This document shows positions 19,534 to 32,700 of a stretch of 64,000 nucleotides of DNA, in pieces. The stretch is from Carex sylvatica (taxonomy: Eukaryota; Streptophyta; Magnoliopsida; Poales; Cyperaceae). Made by a program: the position numbers and the translations under genes. Location of the stretch: positions 248,001-312,000 of the forward strand of contig CAXKVR010000019.1 in the NCBI GenBank assembly GCA_964058845.1, read 5' to 3'. The notes under the pieces are model-generated. The model did no database searches. It saw only the letters and a list, made by a program, of their open reading frames with translations, and was not told the origin of the DNA. Numbering within the stretch: position 1 is the first letter of the stretch; each line of letters starts with the position of its first letter.

Positions 19534-22241
19534 TATCACACCCCGTAACCACGGGTCGCGACAGTCTCTCGCTGTAAGCATACAACTCCGTGTACGCTTA
19601 CAAGGCAGTTCGCATTTCAATTAAACACTCAAGACAATAAATAATATAAAACAAGTTTCTAAATATATATATGCGAGTACGTCAGAGTTTAATACATCAA
19701 AAGTATCTCATCCGATACTAACTATAAGGCCTACCCTAAAACTATACAGCAAAATATCTAGGGTCATATAAAGGTAAACTACCAAAGGCCTACTTTTCTC
19801 GTGCCTCCCCGGAATCAGTCGCACCAGAACCTGTAAAACAACCCGAAGGGTGGGGGTGAGAATAAATTCTCAGTGCGAAATTTTTCACAGTTTAGATTGT
19901 TAAACTTGCAATCAAACTCCATATTCAAAAATGAAATTCATACAATAGCAATTCAAACAGATACATATTCATAAATAAAAGAATGCAAATGCTCGACAAC
20001 AATCAAATCAAATGAATCACATTTAACAAAATTTCCAAGATGAAGTTCAAACAAACACATATTGGGCTTAACTTAATCTATTATTAAGGTTTGTAGCAAT
20101 TACAGATGTTCATTCGAGCTGGACCCTTTATCTGACCCTCGTCTGTAGGGTTACTGACACCTACAGACGTTCCACCGAGCTGGACCCTTTATCTGACACC
20201 CATCTGTAATTACCTGGCTTAACCATTTTCTAAGGTCCGTTTAAAGTCATATATATAAATGAAAATTCACTTCGGAACTCAAGATATCGTAATATTCAAT
20301 TGACCGTCCAAATGTATTAACACGTAGGAGAATGCCACCGAGCCACAAACGTTACACTTGTCACCCACGATTTCAATCCACATATCAATATGATCACTCA
20401 CCTCTCGTCCCAACCGGTACTGGGAAAACTAAGGACCGTTCACCTAAAGCGCTAGAAGGATCCCGGGCTCAAAGTCAGCTATACAGCTCAACTTCGTAAA
20501 TCCACTCACACATTCTTAATCAACAATTCATGGTGACTCTCAACCATAATCAGATCATAACAGATCGACACAACTGATAATCATACAAGCATGCAAATCA
20601 TTCAAGTCAAGTCAATTCGAATTTAATTTGATTGGGCTATGCAAATGATTTACGCAATTCGATGATGCAACAATCAGACATACAATATGACAAACGATTA
20701 AAGAATTTAATTCCTGAAAATAAAATATCAAGCAAGTCCAAGAACCCCGCACCTGTTTGCAACGAGCGTACCGCATACTTATGGATAAGACGCCTCGAAA
20801 TGTCCCGCGAATTCTTGCTCGACCGAGCCTACACCTATATTGCATGTATTTTTTTAACATTGGTTCACGATCGTGAGTCTTACTAGGTTCACATTGGTGG
20901 CTTAACAATCTCGAACCAATTCCTTATACTCGGTATCAAGTCTTTCTTTTCTTCTTTCTTACTCAAAATCTCTAAAACTTTGCATATTTACATCTAGGTC
21001 CTCTAGCCCATATATGGTTTCCATTTGGTAACAATTTATGTACCGGTTCTCTATTTTGGTTCTCGCAATAATCTGTTTTACCGATTACAAGTCTAATTAG
21101 TTTGATCAAATTAAATAATTCACGATTATTTCTATTTTCAGTTTTGGCACAAAAACCCTAAAAATCAAAATCAACCATCGATATGAAATCGGGAATAGAA
21201 TTGACAAATAAACAATCAAAGAAGCTCAATGAACTAGTCTACAAGCAATTCAAACACAAATCTCAGGTTTAAAATGAAAACCCTAGCAATCGAGAAATTC
21301 GAGGTTTCGAGAGAGAAGATGAGAGAAAGAAATACCGAATGAGAGGGCTAGGAGAGATCTACAATCAATTTCTCGGCTCCACCTTCGATTTCTTGAGCTT
21401 TAGCGAGTTTTGGAGTGACTTGGAGCTCTCTCTCTCTTTTTCTTCTTTCTTTGGCAGAGCACACACAAGGCAGGGGAAAGGGGACGGTGGGGAAGAGAGA
21501 AAAAGGGAAAAAGAAAATTTGAAATTTGGTTAAAAGACACTGAGTGCGGACACACTAAATTTTAGTGCTGGTCGGCCACCCGCACTCATCAACTCGCAGA
21601 ACTTCAGTAGCGCAGAAAACACAAAAAATTCACTAGTGCGGACGCACTCATATCCAGTGCGGGTCAGTCACCCGCACTCATCACTTGGCATAATTTAAAC
21701 GGCTTAGGAAACACAGAAAAATAATCCAGTGCGAACGCACTCACGTACAGTGTGGACGCACTCAGTACTTAGTCAAATTTCATGAAAACGACACTGAACA
21801 AGAAAAAGTCCGAGGCTAATGTGTCCGCATTCAAATTTCAGTGCGGGTCAAGACACCGCACTCAGGACTTGTCAGATTTGGGAAAAATTCAGCCAATACA
21901 GAAATTGAGTCAGTGCGGACCATCCATCCGCACTCACCACCAGTGCTTACGCACTAGAAGAATTTCAGAAAACCATTTAAGGAAAAACATGATCCAGTGC
22001 GGATCGGTCATCCGCACTCACCACTAGTGCGGACGCACTAGACCTATAAAGGTTCAGAACTTCGTATTTTTGACGTCGTTTCGATTCTTAGCGAACTCGA
22101 GACGTATTTTAAAGTCAACATTGGATTTACTTATCTAGGAAAATATTATTTTGAATTTAAATTTCTATTTCGTCAGCACGATTTTCGATTCTTGCTTTTA
22201 AAATATTTAAAATTTAATTGTAAAATTTTTGTAACGTAACA
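19534..22241 (-). mobile_element. Probable solo LTR of a Ty3/gypsy-like element
   Basis: The block is bounded by the 5-bp direct repeat ATTTC (19529-19533 and 22242-22246). Read on the - strand it starts TGTTACGTTACAAA and ends GGTTACGGGGTGTGATA, close to the GGGGTGTGACA ending common to plant gypsy LTRs (one G-to-A change in the terminal CA/TG). It holds no gag-pol homology, as expected for a solo LTR. The interior contains tandem dyad repeats (21541-22050) and open frames of no interest. About 2.7 kb is long for an LTR but within the known range. Class assignment rests on the ends and duplication only. Confidence 0.6.
21541..22050. repeat. Tandem AGTGCGG...CCGCACT dyad repeats inside the LTR
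   Basis: About six units of roughly 75-90 bp. Each contains one or two imperfect dyads of the form AGTGCGGACGCACT or AGTGCGGGTxxxxCACCCGCACT. A related, opposite-strand set is at 27388-27535. Confidence 0.75.
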
Positions 22242-22246
22242 ATTTC

Positions 22247-22737
22247 ATTAAACAAAATTAGTGTTACATTACATTTTTTTTTTTTTATTTCCATTTTTTT
22301 AACGTGTGTGCATTCTCCTGTGTATCAATTAAATGTGTAAATTTTTAATTGAAATGGTAACGTTCCTGGTTATCTGATATTATTTGAAATCGTCTTAAAA
22401 ACATTTTTGTAAATTATATCTTATTTTGTAATCAGGTTGTATAGAAATTTTGTATTTTTATCAAGAAATTAAATCGGTTTTATCATGACACGTACAATTA
22501 CATATAGTTGTATAATAAGGAGATATAATGTTTTGTTTTGTTTTCGTTCACATCACAAATACTGTTACCTTATTAAACCCACATTTATGCATAAAACGAC
22601 ATTTAAAAATCGTCACCAAGTGATTAAAAAATAATTACTTTTTTTTTCAAAAAATATGATTGTTTTAATTTTTAAATATAGCTTTGTTTATTTTATGTTA
22701 GATTAAAGAATAATGGTGGAAAAAAATGAAGTACATT
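22247..22737. other. AT-rich intergenic DNA
   Basis: No gene or repeat boundary recognised apart from the MITE that begins at 22738. Confidence 0.4.
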
Positions 22738-23083
22738 TAGTGACGTAGCCAGAATTTGAATCATGGAGTGGATAAAAAGTTTCGTGTCAGTGGAGAAAAT
22801 TAACTTATATACTTGAAATATTTTAGTCAATCTCACAAAATTATAAATCAGATTTAAACAGAAATCAAGAAAAATATTAACACTCAACATTTTTAGTCAA
22901 TTATCAGTCACAATTTGTAATTTAATTCATTCGATTGGATTGCAGTATTGAATTGTCAAAGGAGGTAGTAGGCAATCTAATTTTTAGGAGTTGACATGCC
23001 AACATATTTATACTACCAACCCGATTTTAAAATTTTAGGAGTAGAAAAATGTCTACCCCTGTTACATGGTGGCTCTGCCGCTG
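22738..23083. mobile_element. 346-bp hAT-type MITE (CAGTGGCGGA family)
   Basis: Left end TAGTGACGTAGCCAGAATTT; right end is the complement of CAGCGGCAGAGCCACC. Flanks AGTACATT (22730-22737) and AGTACATA (23084-23091) match at 7 of 8. It is related in its ends to 55478-56140 and 40697-40901. Confidence 0.75.
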
Positions 23084-23091
23084 AGTACATA

Positions 23092-25189
23092 TGATGTTTT
23101 ATTTGAAATACTACGATAGAACAAAATGTTTTTTGACTTGTTCATAATGATCTAGGTTGGGAGCATTGATTGTGAATGGAGTCTGCTTGTTTATGCACAA
23201 TATGTGGTGAGTGAGAATTGAATTCAAATTTTTCACAATTATAAAATAATCTATAATCAGGTTACAAGTAGACATGTAATATTTTATAAAAAAAATTGAA
23301 CTATATAAAACGTTCTAATAAAAACAAATCTTTTAATTTCAATATACATAAATAAAATTTCAAAATTACATAGGTGGCTGAGCACCTCTATGAATGAATG
23401 TTGCATAGAAGAACCGAAAACATAGATAAAGCCAAGCGTATAAGCATGCTTCACAAGATATATATAGAATGGAGTTGGAAAATATAAAATCCACTCAGAC
23501 TGCCTGTTTTGACTCCATTAATTTCACACCCACTTTATTATAATTTCAAAGGTGACCATGATAGATAGGGATGAATCGTTGATAATGTTCAGGCTAAGAT
23601 CACTTTTTTGAGATATGTTTGCAACAAATATAGGCATACAAATTAAAGTGGCTGGTGACCAGTCTATCCAAGTATCTAACACAATTTTCTTTTAGATACC
23701 AAGTATGTGCTAACCAATCCATGCACCATTCTTTGCTAGATTCCTTTGCTAACTATCTACGGTAGAAAAAAAATGCATTATATAGCTAGGAGTCTAAAAT
23801 ATGTAGTTCAACTTGGTAATTAATTAAGGACCTTCAATTTATATTGTTTTTCTCCAATTCTTAAAACGAAATCTTTTGGTTTACTAAAGAAATTATAAAA
23901 AAAATTCAGTTCTTGCTTCTTTGCTTAAAGTTAATTATAATCAAAATTACTTGAGACCTTTTACAAAGGAAAGCATGCATGCATGACTATTTCCTTTTGT
24001 GATAGTATCTAAACTATTTTTTGAGCCAATGAAAGCATGATGATTTTATCTCTCATCTCTATTTTAGTTATATAGACAGTACGGTCAGTCGGTCACTATC
24101 TTTAGCAACCATTGTTTGAGGTCTCAGCATATATATAGCTTAAGCTTATTTAAATCCATAATAGCATGATAGTGTCTTAATTCTTTATAGACCAAGTTGA
24201 ACTCTTAACAAATAGTACTTTACCATTGTTCATACATAGTACAAGCCCCTATGAACCTAGCTAGTGTTTTATTCCAAATATAACAAGGACAGCATGCTTC
24301 CATAGCCAGAGAGAAAGCAAATGCTAGTTACCATTTTATTACCCATAAAAGTTGCTCTACTTCCAAAAGCCTGTATAGCTAGGCAAGAAGGCATATGATG
24401 AGTGCATCATCTCGGGACAATTTTCTGACACATCTCTTCATGCCATGTTGCCTTTTTGCCCCCATGTGTCTTCTCTTAATTAATCTAACTCAACATCACA
24501 GCTAGGCATGGCGACAAGACAACCATACTTCACCTCTCCGATTTTAGCTCTAAACAAATGCTTCCATATTTGATATTTCTAATTCTGTACCGATACATTG
24601 TCGGTTATTTTATAATAGTAGCATTTGGATCAGTATGCATCATGAAGGATGGTGCTGGAATGTAATGTTTTTCATATTTCAATGTGTTATTTCTTGTAAT
24701 CAACAAAAAATAAAAATTATATGTACAGCTAATTAGAGGGGGGTTTTTTTCCCAAAAATATTCACTGCAAGTACCTCCAAATTTCCATGTAAAATAACAT
24801 ATCTAACATGTATAGACTTGTGATTTTAGCAACGCATCTTTCTCGTAAAAATGACTTAATTAAATATATATTGTTAGGTTTTTGATTGTGATGTCAACGG
24901 AAGATGATTTGGTTTAAAACAAGCACCTAATTATGAGCACATGCATGACACCTTTTTCTTTAGAAGAGAAGGTGGCAGTGCAATTGTAGGTTGTAACCCC
25001 GACCAGAGAAACACAGAGTCCACTTCGAATATCAGGTTTTGCCTGACATGGACAAAACAATCTCAATTCCAAGAGCAGCAGAAGCAGAAATCAACGGAGA
25101 AAATTAACAATCTTGCTGCATCAAAATCGAAAATTCCTTTGGATTACAAATTTAAATTACAAAACAATTATCAATTATGTCTGTCTGGA
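23092..25189. other. Intergenic DNA without recognised genes
   Basis: Only short frames without motifs (for example 24941-25213, 90 codons, Gln/Lys-rich, no homology recognised). GCATGCATGC at about 23973 and scattered AT runs are unremarkable. Confidence 0.4.
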
Positions 25190-25198
25190 CTCTGGAGC

Positions 25199-26248
25199 GA
25201 ATTTTTTTCATAAACCATAATTAATAAATCAAAAATTAGGAAATCAATATAATTTTTTTTTTTTTAAAAATCATAAGGACCGAACGGTCCGTTCGGTCTC
25301 CAAAATTTCTTTTTTTTTTCAGATCGGACGGACCATTTGGTCTCAAGTGTTCTTTTTTTTTAAATTTCCATCTGCGGCCACAGAAGATCCTTTCTTACAT
25401 TTTTTTTTGCTCAGTCTCCCTGTTTATTTAATTTTTTTAACCCGACTCCTCTTCTCCATTTTCTGCGTCACACTTTCCTATTTGTTTTCTTCCTTCATTC
25501 TTCCTCTTACTTTCTTTCTCATTAAATTTTTTTTTTGACTGAAGAAATAATTTCAACATAAAGATAAAGTAAACTTTTTAATTTTTCTAAAGAAATAATT
25601 ATTAGTAGTTTGACTGAACAAGTGTTATTATTGGCCCGACAATTTTAATTGGAGATCGAATTAGGGATTCGGTCTCCATGTTTTTTTTTAATATAAATAT
25701 CCATCTTCCTCCTTCCTCCTTCCTCCAACAGACGATTGATTTCTCCTTCTTAAAAATAAAAGAATTAATACATACCTAATGAAACTTGTAGATCTGAAGC
25801 TCTTCCTATTCTTTTTTTAAAATTATACAAACCTATGTAATTAGAATAGAAATTGCATAAGCTTTGAGAGTTCAAAAAAAAAATTGAATGAGGAAGAAAG
25901 TAAGAGGAAGAATGAAGGAAGAAAAAAATGAAGAAATGCGACGCAGAAAAAGGAGAAGAGGAGTCGGGTTAAAAAAAATTAAATTAACAAAAAAAAATTA
26001 TAAAAAAAATGCAGGAAGATATCTTCTGTGGCCGTAGATGGAAATTTTAAAAAAAAATTATAAAAACAAAAAAAATATTAAAAAATTATTAAAAAAAAAT
26101 CTTGAGACCGAATTGTCCGTTTGATTTAGAAAAAAGAAAATTTTAATTTTTAGAGACCGAACGGTCCTTATAATTTTTCTAAAAAAAAAAACAATCATAT
26201 TGGTTTTCTAATTTTTAATTTATTAATTATCGTTTATGAAAAAAATTC
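25199..26248. mobile_element. 1050-bp long-arm foldback MULE
   Basis: Perfect termini GAATTTTTTTCATAAAC and GTTTATGAAAAAAATTC are flanked by the perfect 9-bp repeat CTCTGGAGC (25190-25198 and 26249-26257). Arms of more than 300 bp pair through GACCGAACGGTCC, TCTGCGGCCACAGAAGAT / ATCTTCTGTGGCCGTAGA, CCCGACTCCTCTTCTCC / GGAGAAGAGGAGTCGGG and TTCTTCCTCTTACTTTC / GAAAGTAAGAGGAAGAA. The loop is roughly 25540-25870. It has no coding capacity. Confidence 0.9.
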
Positions 26249-26364
26249 CTCTGGAGCACCTTGGTGCTGACGTCATGGCGTGTAAATTACGACCATGTCC
26301 AGTTTCCAACTGTCTTTTGTCAGTTGTTTAACTGTGTGATCGTGTATAGTTCAATAGAAAGGCA

Positions 26365-26709
26365 CGAATCACGAGATGACGGTGCTATGTATATAGTGGT
26401 TTGAAAAAAACGGGTCGGTTCAAAATCAGACCGGACCACCCGTGGACGATTCATATCGATTCGGACCGTGGTCAAAATTCAGACTGAGAATAAAAACGGT
26501 CTTAGTATGATTTTTGATAGATTTTTCCATTCAACCCGGACTAATTCAGACGGTTCTAAATCCGTGAATCGGACCAGACTATAACCAGACTGTACCTAAA
26601 CTGTGATATACCAGACTGAATCCATAATAACCCGTGTCTAAATGGTGATACTCCGGATTGAACTATGCCTAAACCATAATAACGAATAACGAGATGACGG
26701 TGCTATGTA
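26365..26709. repeat. Insertion flanked by 27-bp direct repeats
   Basis: CGAATCACGAGATGACGGTG plus CTATGTA (26365-26391) recurs with one mismatch at 26683-26709. Between them is a 291-bp piece rich in GGTC/GACC motifs (CGGGTCGGTTC, CAGACCGGACC) resembling hAT subterminal sequence. The repeats are too long for a hAT or MULE target duplication. Confidence 0.6.
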
Positions 26710-27387
26710 CATTGTACATAGTACTTATCTGTTTTCATTAAGAATATAATTAAAATTTTGAACTTTGTGATTTGTTTATTAGAGATGTTCATTGAATTTG
26801 GTTTATTTGATTTTCAATTGAACAGATAAGTTTTGAATTTGGATTATATAGTTCGAATTTTCAGTTTAAATTGATTCAGATCGGTTGAATTTTTCATTTG
26901 TTTTAATATGTTTGTATTTATTTTGGTTTAATCACTCTTATTCTAGTTCAATTAAAAAATTAATATTACTTGATATTTATTGAATTACTTGAATTTTTTT
27001 ATGTTTGAATTATATCACTCTCTTAATTTAATTCCACGGATATATATCTTGATATTTATATTTATAATTATTAAATGTATTTATTTACATATTGAGTTTT
27101 GAGTTTTTTAAACTTAATCTTTTTATTTTGGTTCAACCAAACAACTCAAAATTTACTTGATCTTTTTAATGTACTTAGGTTATTATTTGATGGTGAATCA
27201 ACGCCAATAAATTTCATTTCTTTGAAAATTAAATCACTTGGAAAATTATAAAACATGCTTTAAATCTTGTATTATTTTTTTGTAGATATGATATGTGCAC
27301 CATAGATAGTGTCGGTAAAGTTGGATTTCAAATTTAGAATTTATTTTCTTTTAAGATTGTTGTTTTGAAGTTTTTGAAATTGGCTAA
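26710..27387. other. AT-rich DNA, possible decayed hAT-like sequence
   Basis: TTAGAGATGTTCATTGAATT near 26782 and repeated GGTTT/GTTCAA phrases resemble hAT-derived non-autonomous elements, but I could not define both ends. Confidence 0.3.
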
Positions 27388-27720
27388 GTACTGAGTGCGG
27401 GTGGATGATCTGCACTGGAGTTGACTGCGTCCGCACTAGGCTCGGACTTTTTTATGTGAAGTGCTGAGATGCTGAAAATTCGCCCAAGTGCTGAGTGCGT
27501 TCGCACTGGTGGTGAGTACATCCGTACTGGATCCCAAATTTTCTTTCTTATTTTCACAAGTTGTAGATCTTCTCGCTAGCTTTCTGAAAAGTGGTCATAT
27601 GTTCAAAACGGAGTTACGAGTCAAAAGTTGTGGCCGTTTTAAGTTCAGACTCTATTTTTGCGTTTCTGCTACAGTGCATCCGCACTGGGAGTATTTTTCT
27701 TCATTTTTCATCATTTTCTG
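27388..27720 (+). mobile_element. Fragment of the LTR family at 19534-22241, opposite strand
   Basis: CTAAGTACTGAGTGCGGGTG, TGCGTCCGCACTAG and GAGTGCGTTCGCACTGG match the dyad repeats of the larger LTR read on its - strand. It is followed by an AACGGAGTTACGAGTCAAAA stretch of repeat character. No boundaries or duplication were found. Confidence 0.55.
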
Positions 27721-28816
27721 CACTGTAAAGTCAAACAAACGCAGTAACTTGATGCTAGATGTATTATATTCACTTTATATTCAAAATACAAGATATTTGA
27801 CGTTATTTTATGATGAAAACTAGATCGAATATTTATATAATTTATGCTTATCAATTGTGCAAAATCGTCAAAATATATAGGTATGAAGTGATTTCTTGTA
27901 GTATATGGGTTGGGATCTAGTGAGAATAAATAGTTTGATATTATGAAACAAAATTTACCATTCAGCAAATGATTTGAAATTTTGATTATCTTTAATAAAA
28001 TATCTAATGACATGAAATTTGCATGAAATTTGATACACAATATAACTATAAGTTCAACAACATGTTCATAATTTTTTTCCTAATTTTGCAAAACTTTTAA
28101 CTCGATATGAAAAATATATCGAAACAAAATTACTTTTGAACAATCCAATATGATATTAGAATTTTTTTTCAGGTAAATTTCACTTTTTCCCCCCTATTGC
28201 TGGTCTAGTTCTTTTGGGGCACCTTTCCAGCATTGTGGCCATTTACCAAGCATTTGGTACTTGTTCCCAACGACTTGTACTACAAAAATATATGTGCTTT
28301 AACTAGAAAAACGAGAACACAAAAGGATATATATTCCAGCTTGGCCAAGTGAATAATCAAATTGCTCTAATAAAGGATGAAGTACCAATAAAACAGGGAA
28401 TCAAATCTCCTGCCCTCATGTGATCAGAAAATTCCTGCACACATAATCAATCCGTCCATCTACTTTATATTTGCTCTGATCTGAACGGTTATAATTAAAG
28501 AATAAAAAATATTTGAATATTAAGAAAATACAATTAACATTTAAATATAACCATTCAGATAGAAGCAAACATGAAATTGATAAATAGATTGAACTAGTGG
28601 ACAAGAAATTAATTAATTCAGAGTGTGGACTATACATGGATAGATAAAAATTTCTTCAAAACTAGAAAACAATCCGATTATACATAGATCAATATTTGAT
28701 TTTTAAAATATAGAGGTCAATACCTGGTTCAATGTGGCCCTGCCAGTGCATGTAGTAACTTGTTACACAGTTTGTCATTCTATATCGTCATAGAGGATCC
28801 TAGTTATTCAAACTAC
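27721..28816. other. Intergenic DNA with one MITE-end fragment
   Basis: GGGAATCAAATCTCCTGCCC at 28397 followed by a CAGAAAATTCCTGC motif matches the left end of the family at 40110-40307 and 56442-56617. The right end was not recognised. No gene. Confidence 0.4.
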
Positions 28817-29013
28817 GAGTTCAGATCGTCTGCATTAACTCAAAAGAGCATCTCAACAGTCTGATTTTAAATGGAGCTAATCCGCCTCCCTGTCTATAAC
28901 GCAGAAGCCCTTAAATATTAGTACATCTGCACGAATATTATAACAGATCAAACAGTCCAGATGCATTAACTCAAAATATATTATATTTTGAGTTAACGCA
29001 GAGGATACGAATT
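28817..29013. mobile_element. GAATTCGTATCCTCTGC-family MITE, copy B
   Basis: Left end GAGTTCAGATCGTCTGCATT, right end GTTAACGCAGAGGATACGAA, with inner TTAACTCAAAAG arms. No clear target duplication, probably lost to mutation. Confidence 0.7.
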
Positions 29014-29375
29014 ACTGTTTTAGAGAAGGAATTGAGATCCAACATACCATCGCATGCTCAATCCCATCACATATCAACTCAAACCCAACAAAAGCGCACC
29101 TGCCATTGAGTTGGATCTTATAGATTTGCACCGCTTTATTTGAGTAAATTTACTGTTTTACCTCGCTTTGCCATGGTCTTCTGACTTTTCGTACACCCGT
29201 CTTCATGATTCCACCGGTTTTATTTTGACCCCAGCACAGAGTTTGGGCTACACGAAAAACAACAATTTACATAATCATGTGTATTATTCATGCTTTTCCA
29301 AATGTAGCATTCCAAAGTTTTCTATCTCGTACTTGAGTATTACCCAAAAGGTTTTTAAACCGATATATATGTTAT

Positions 29376-29765
29376 GAGAAGGGATTTACTTACACTGTTT
29401 TTATACTATTTTTACGGTGATATCGGACTACGCTTTATATTATCAAAATTTAAATAGTTATTTAACCGTTCAACATGATGAATATATTAAAATGTACTCA
29501 CAAATCAAATTTTATATATATTTTATTATTATTTTTACTATTAATTAAGATGAGTACAAAAATTTAATAGTCTGAAAACAACAATTTTATAAAATACTTA
29601 ATAAATAGGATAAAAATTAAAAAATATATAAAATTTGATCTGAAAGCCCATTTTAATATATCATTCATGTTGAACGATTTGAATTGACTGTTTGAACTTT
29701 GAAAACTTTGAAAATGTAAGGTGTAATCGAATGTCACCAAAAACAGTGTAAGTGGATCCCTCCTC
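29376..29765. mobile_element. 390-bp foldback MULE MITE (AAATTTTATAT core family), copy 1
   Basis: Ends GAGAAGGGATTTACTTACAC and the complement of GAGGAGGGATCCACTTACAC. Flanks ATATGTTAT (29367-29375) and ATATGCTAT (29766-29774) match at 8 of 9. Inner arms contain ATATTAAAATGTACTCAC and the AAATTTTATATAT core also seen at 49480-49874 and 55090-55468. Confidence 0.82.
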
Positions 29766-29774
29766 ATATGCTAT

Positions 29775-32700
29775 ACATATTTTATGGTGAAATTTCCTTG
29801 TGTTTTGTAATTACGAATGGGCCCATGTGTGTAGGAAAATTCTATATCCAGAAATAGCAAGATCAAGTTATTTTTGCTAGAGTAAGATATTAACCGTTTG
29901 AAGGGTTTGGATGTTATGGTGAAACCACTGATCTATTAAAAAGGTTGTTAATTAGTTGTTGCTAACTGATAATGATAGAAAAGGATGCAAAGTTGAATGA
30001 GAAATGCTCAACTTTTAGCCATTAATTATAAAACTTCAAAAAATAATTGAACACCAAGTAAGATTCACTTTTATTTTCACCTCCTTGATTTCTCAATAGC
30101 GACTTCATGCCATGCCCACCTACAAAATGGTCCTTGCAATAATTCCTTCAGGGGGCTTATCAGTTGCTGGTCTAATTTGTAGAAACACCAGGTATAGAGG
30201 AAAAGCATCCATGATGTGCACTATACCATCCCTTGATGAAAAAGACTGCTTGGCTTCCTTAAAATTACTTTATGATCTTCTGCGCACATCACATTGTGGC
30301 CTTTCGTGTCGATTTCTTTTGTTTATGTGACTTTCAAATTAACTAAAAGTTCATTTAGTAGTTGGTGAGGAAGATTTGGAGAAAGTGCTTGCTGACTATT
30401 CTTACCAATAAAATTTTACATGTACAAAGTAACGCTTCTATTTGTTTTATGCAAATGATTAAATAGCGTTTATTGCGTCGTCATAGCGGAACGGCTAAAA
30501 ATACGACCTATTGCTATATTGCATCGCTATAGCGCAGTATGCCGCTATAGCGTGCTACAACGCCATAGCTTTTATGGTCTGAAAAGCGAAAAATCTATAG
30601 CTTATAACACTATTTAGAACCCTTATTTTATATGTGATTTCTTTTGTTTGTGTAACTTTAAGAAGTAAAGTTTACTTAGCAAGTGACGGTTGGTGAGCAT
30701 TTGTCCAAATCAATGTTAGTTTTATCAATGAAATTACTAACTAAATTTACAGGGCAGAAAACAAAACTTTAGCTCTGCAAATCAATTGTTATTTCCTTCA
30801 ACTCTTCATTTATTAAACAATTACTTGTCATGCTTATTTATTATCTTTGCAAGAATAGAAGTAAATAAACCCTATAATCACCTAGCTTAATAATGTCATT
30901 AATTATTTGTAGCAATTAAGTTTATTGTAAAAATACATATTTCGTTTCACAAAAAAAACTATTACATATTGTGAAGTTTGCAATAAAAAAGAATGTAGTA
31001 TAAAAGTTTATTAAATTGAAGTTATGTGATATTTAATATGAAAATGATAAGGATTTTACTTGCTAAAAATAATATTCTTTCCAAGAATAGTGTGAGTCAC
31101 AATGCTTGCTTTAAACGACGAATCTAAATTGTTAAAACTCATCTACTTTACAAGTGATGTGTCTACATGTAAAAAGTTTAAACTTATTAATTTAGTATAC
31201 AGTAAAGCAATCAAAATTAGAAGTTTTTAAAAAAATTAAGGCATTCATTTTTTTTTGAATGTTTTTTATCGCTATATAATAAAAAATTTAAAATTTTCGC
31301 AGGTAGACGCATCACTCGTAAGATAGATGGGTTTCAATTATCTGAATTCGTTATTTGAAGCCAGCACAATAAACTTTAGAGTTGAATTCACAAATAAACT
31401 TGGTGAACTTAAGAGCACACTAGTTCTACTTGTGAATTATATATACAGGCGATATTATCACATTTAGAGTTTTAATTGTATTATGTTTATTTGGTTTTCA
31501 GTAGAACTGATATATAAATTTTTGTTTAAATAGTTCGGATTTTCTGTTTAAATAGTTTGGTTCAGTTGATTTTTTTTAATTACTTCGTCTTTTTTATGTT
31601 TACTTCAATTTAAACTCTCTATTTCGATTCAATCAAACCAACATAAATTTACTTAATATTTACTTGAATTTCTTAAATTTTTTAAATTTGGTTATATTTA
31701 ATCTCTCTTATTTCAGTTCGACTGATATATCTTGATATTTATTTCTATGATTATTAAATATATTTGCAGGGATGAAACAAGGAAACTGGGATAGGAGGAG
31801 TTGGATAAATAAGCGCCATATAATTTTATTTTATGAGAGAGACTAATAGTAATATTGTTTTATAAAAATTGAAATTTTAAAGGTCAAAAGTGCAAAATAG
31901 TTACGCCCATGTATTTGTGTATGTATTGAAATTTGATATTTTGAATTTTATTTTTCTTATTTCGGTTCAACCAAACAAATTAAAATTTGCTTCTTGTTTT
32001 TTTATTAGTTTATATTCAGTTGACAAGTTTAGTTCGATTAGTCTGGTCAGATTTTTTTAAGCCGAATAAAACTTTGATTTGACTATTTTGATTCAATTTT
32101 AAAAAATATTCATACTGGCATAAGTAAATATGACAAATAATAAGTTTCGTTATGCGATATGTATGTTGAACACAACCTAAACCCAATTGTTTCTAAAAGG
32201 AAAAATTCTTGTGATGTCTGCAAAAGAAAGTACTAATTAATAATTACTTAAAATTTGTAAAGATAAAACTGCATGATGATCTTTCTAATAGAGGCATATG
32301 TTCATAATAAAAATTTGTCAAGACATAATGGATATGGATAATTATTTTTTGATAGAGTCATGTCATGTTCATAAATGATATGGATTATATTTGCATCTGA
32401 TATTCTGATACAACACTGCCAATCATGCCAAAATAGAACTGAATTGAAGATGAAGTACCTCAACAAAACACACGAGACCACACAGGATTGGAGAAAGAAG
32501 AACTGAGGAGAATTTGAAAGAGTTGTCGTCCATCCAAATTAAAGGGTTGGATTTGGAGAAAAAAAAAAAGGAACGAAAGAAGATTGGAATCCCCCGTGCG
32601 CCTTGCCTGCCTAGTTACATCTTCTTCTCTCTTTTTTCTAGCATGGTCCCCTACCAATTAATTACAATTTCCACAAAAGCACTGCATCTTGGGCCCCACA

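Noticed and set aside
30112..30330. 72-codon + strand frame
   Set aside because: Plausible composition but no homologue recognised and no gene context; not annotated as CDS.
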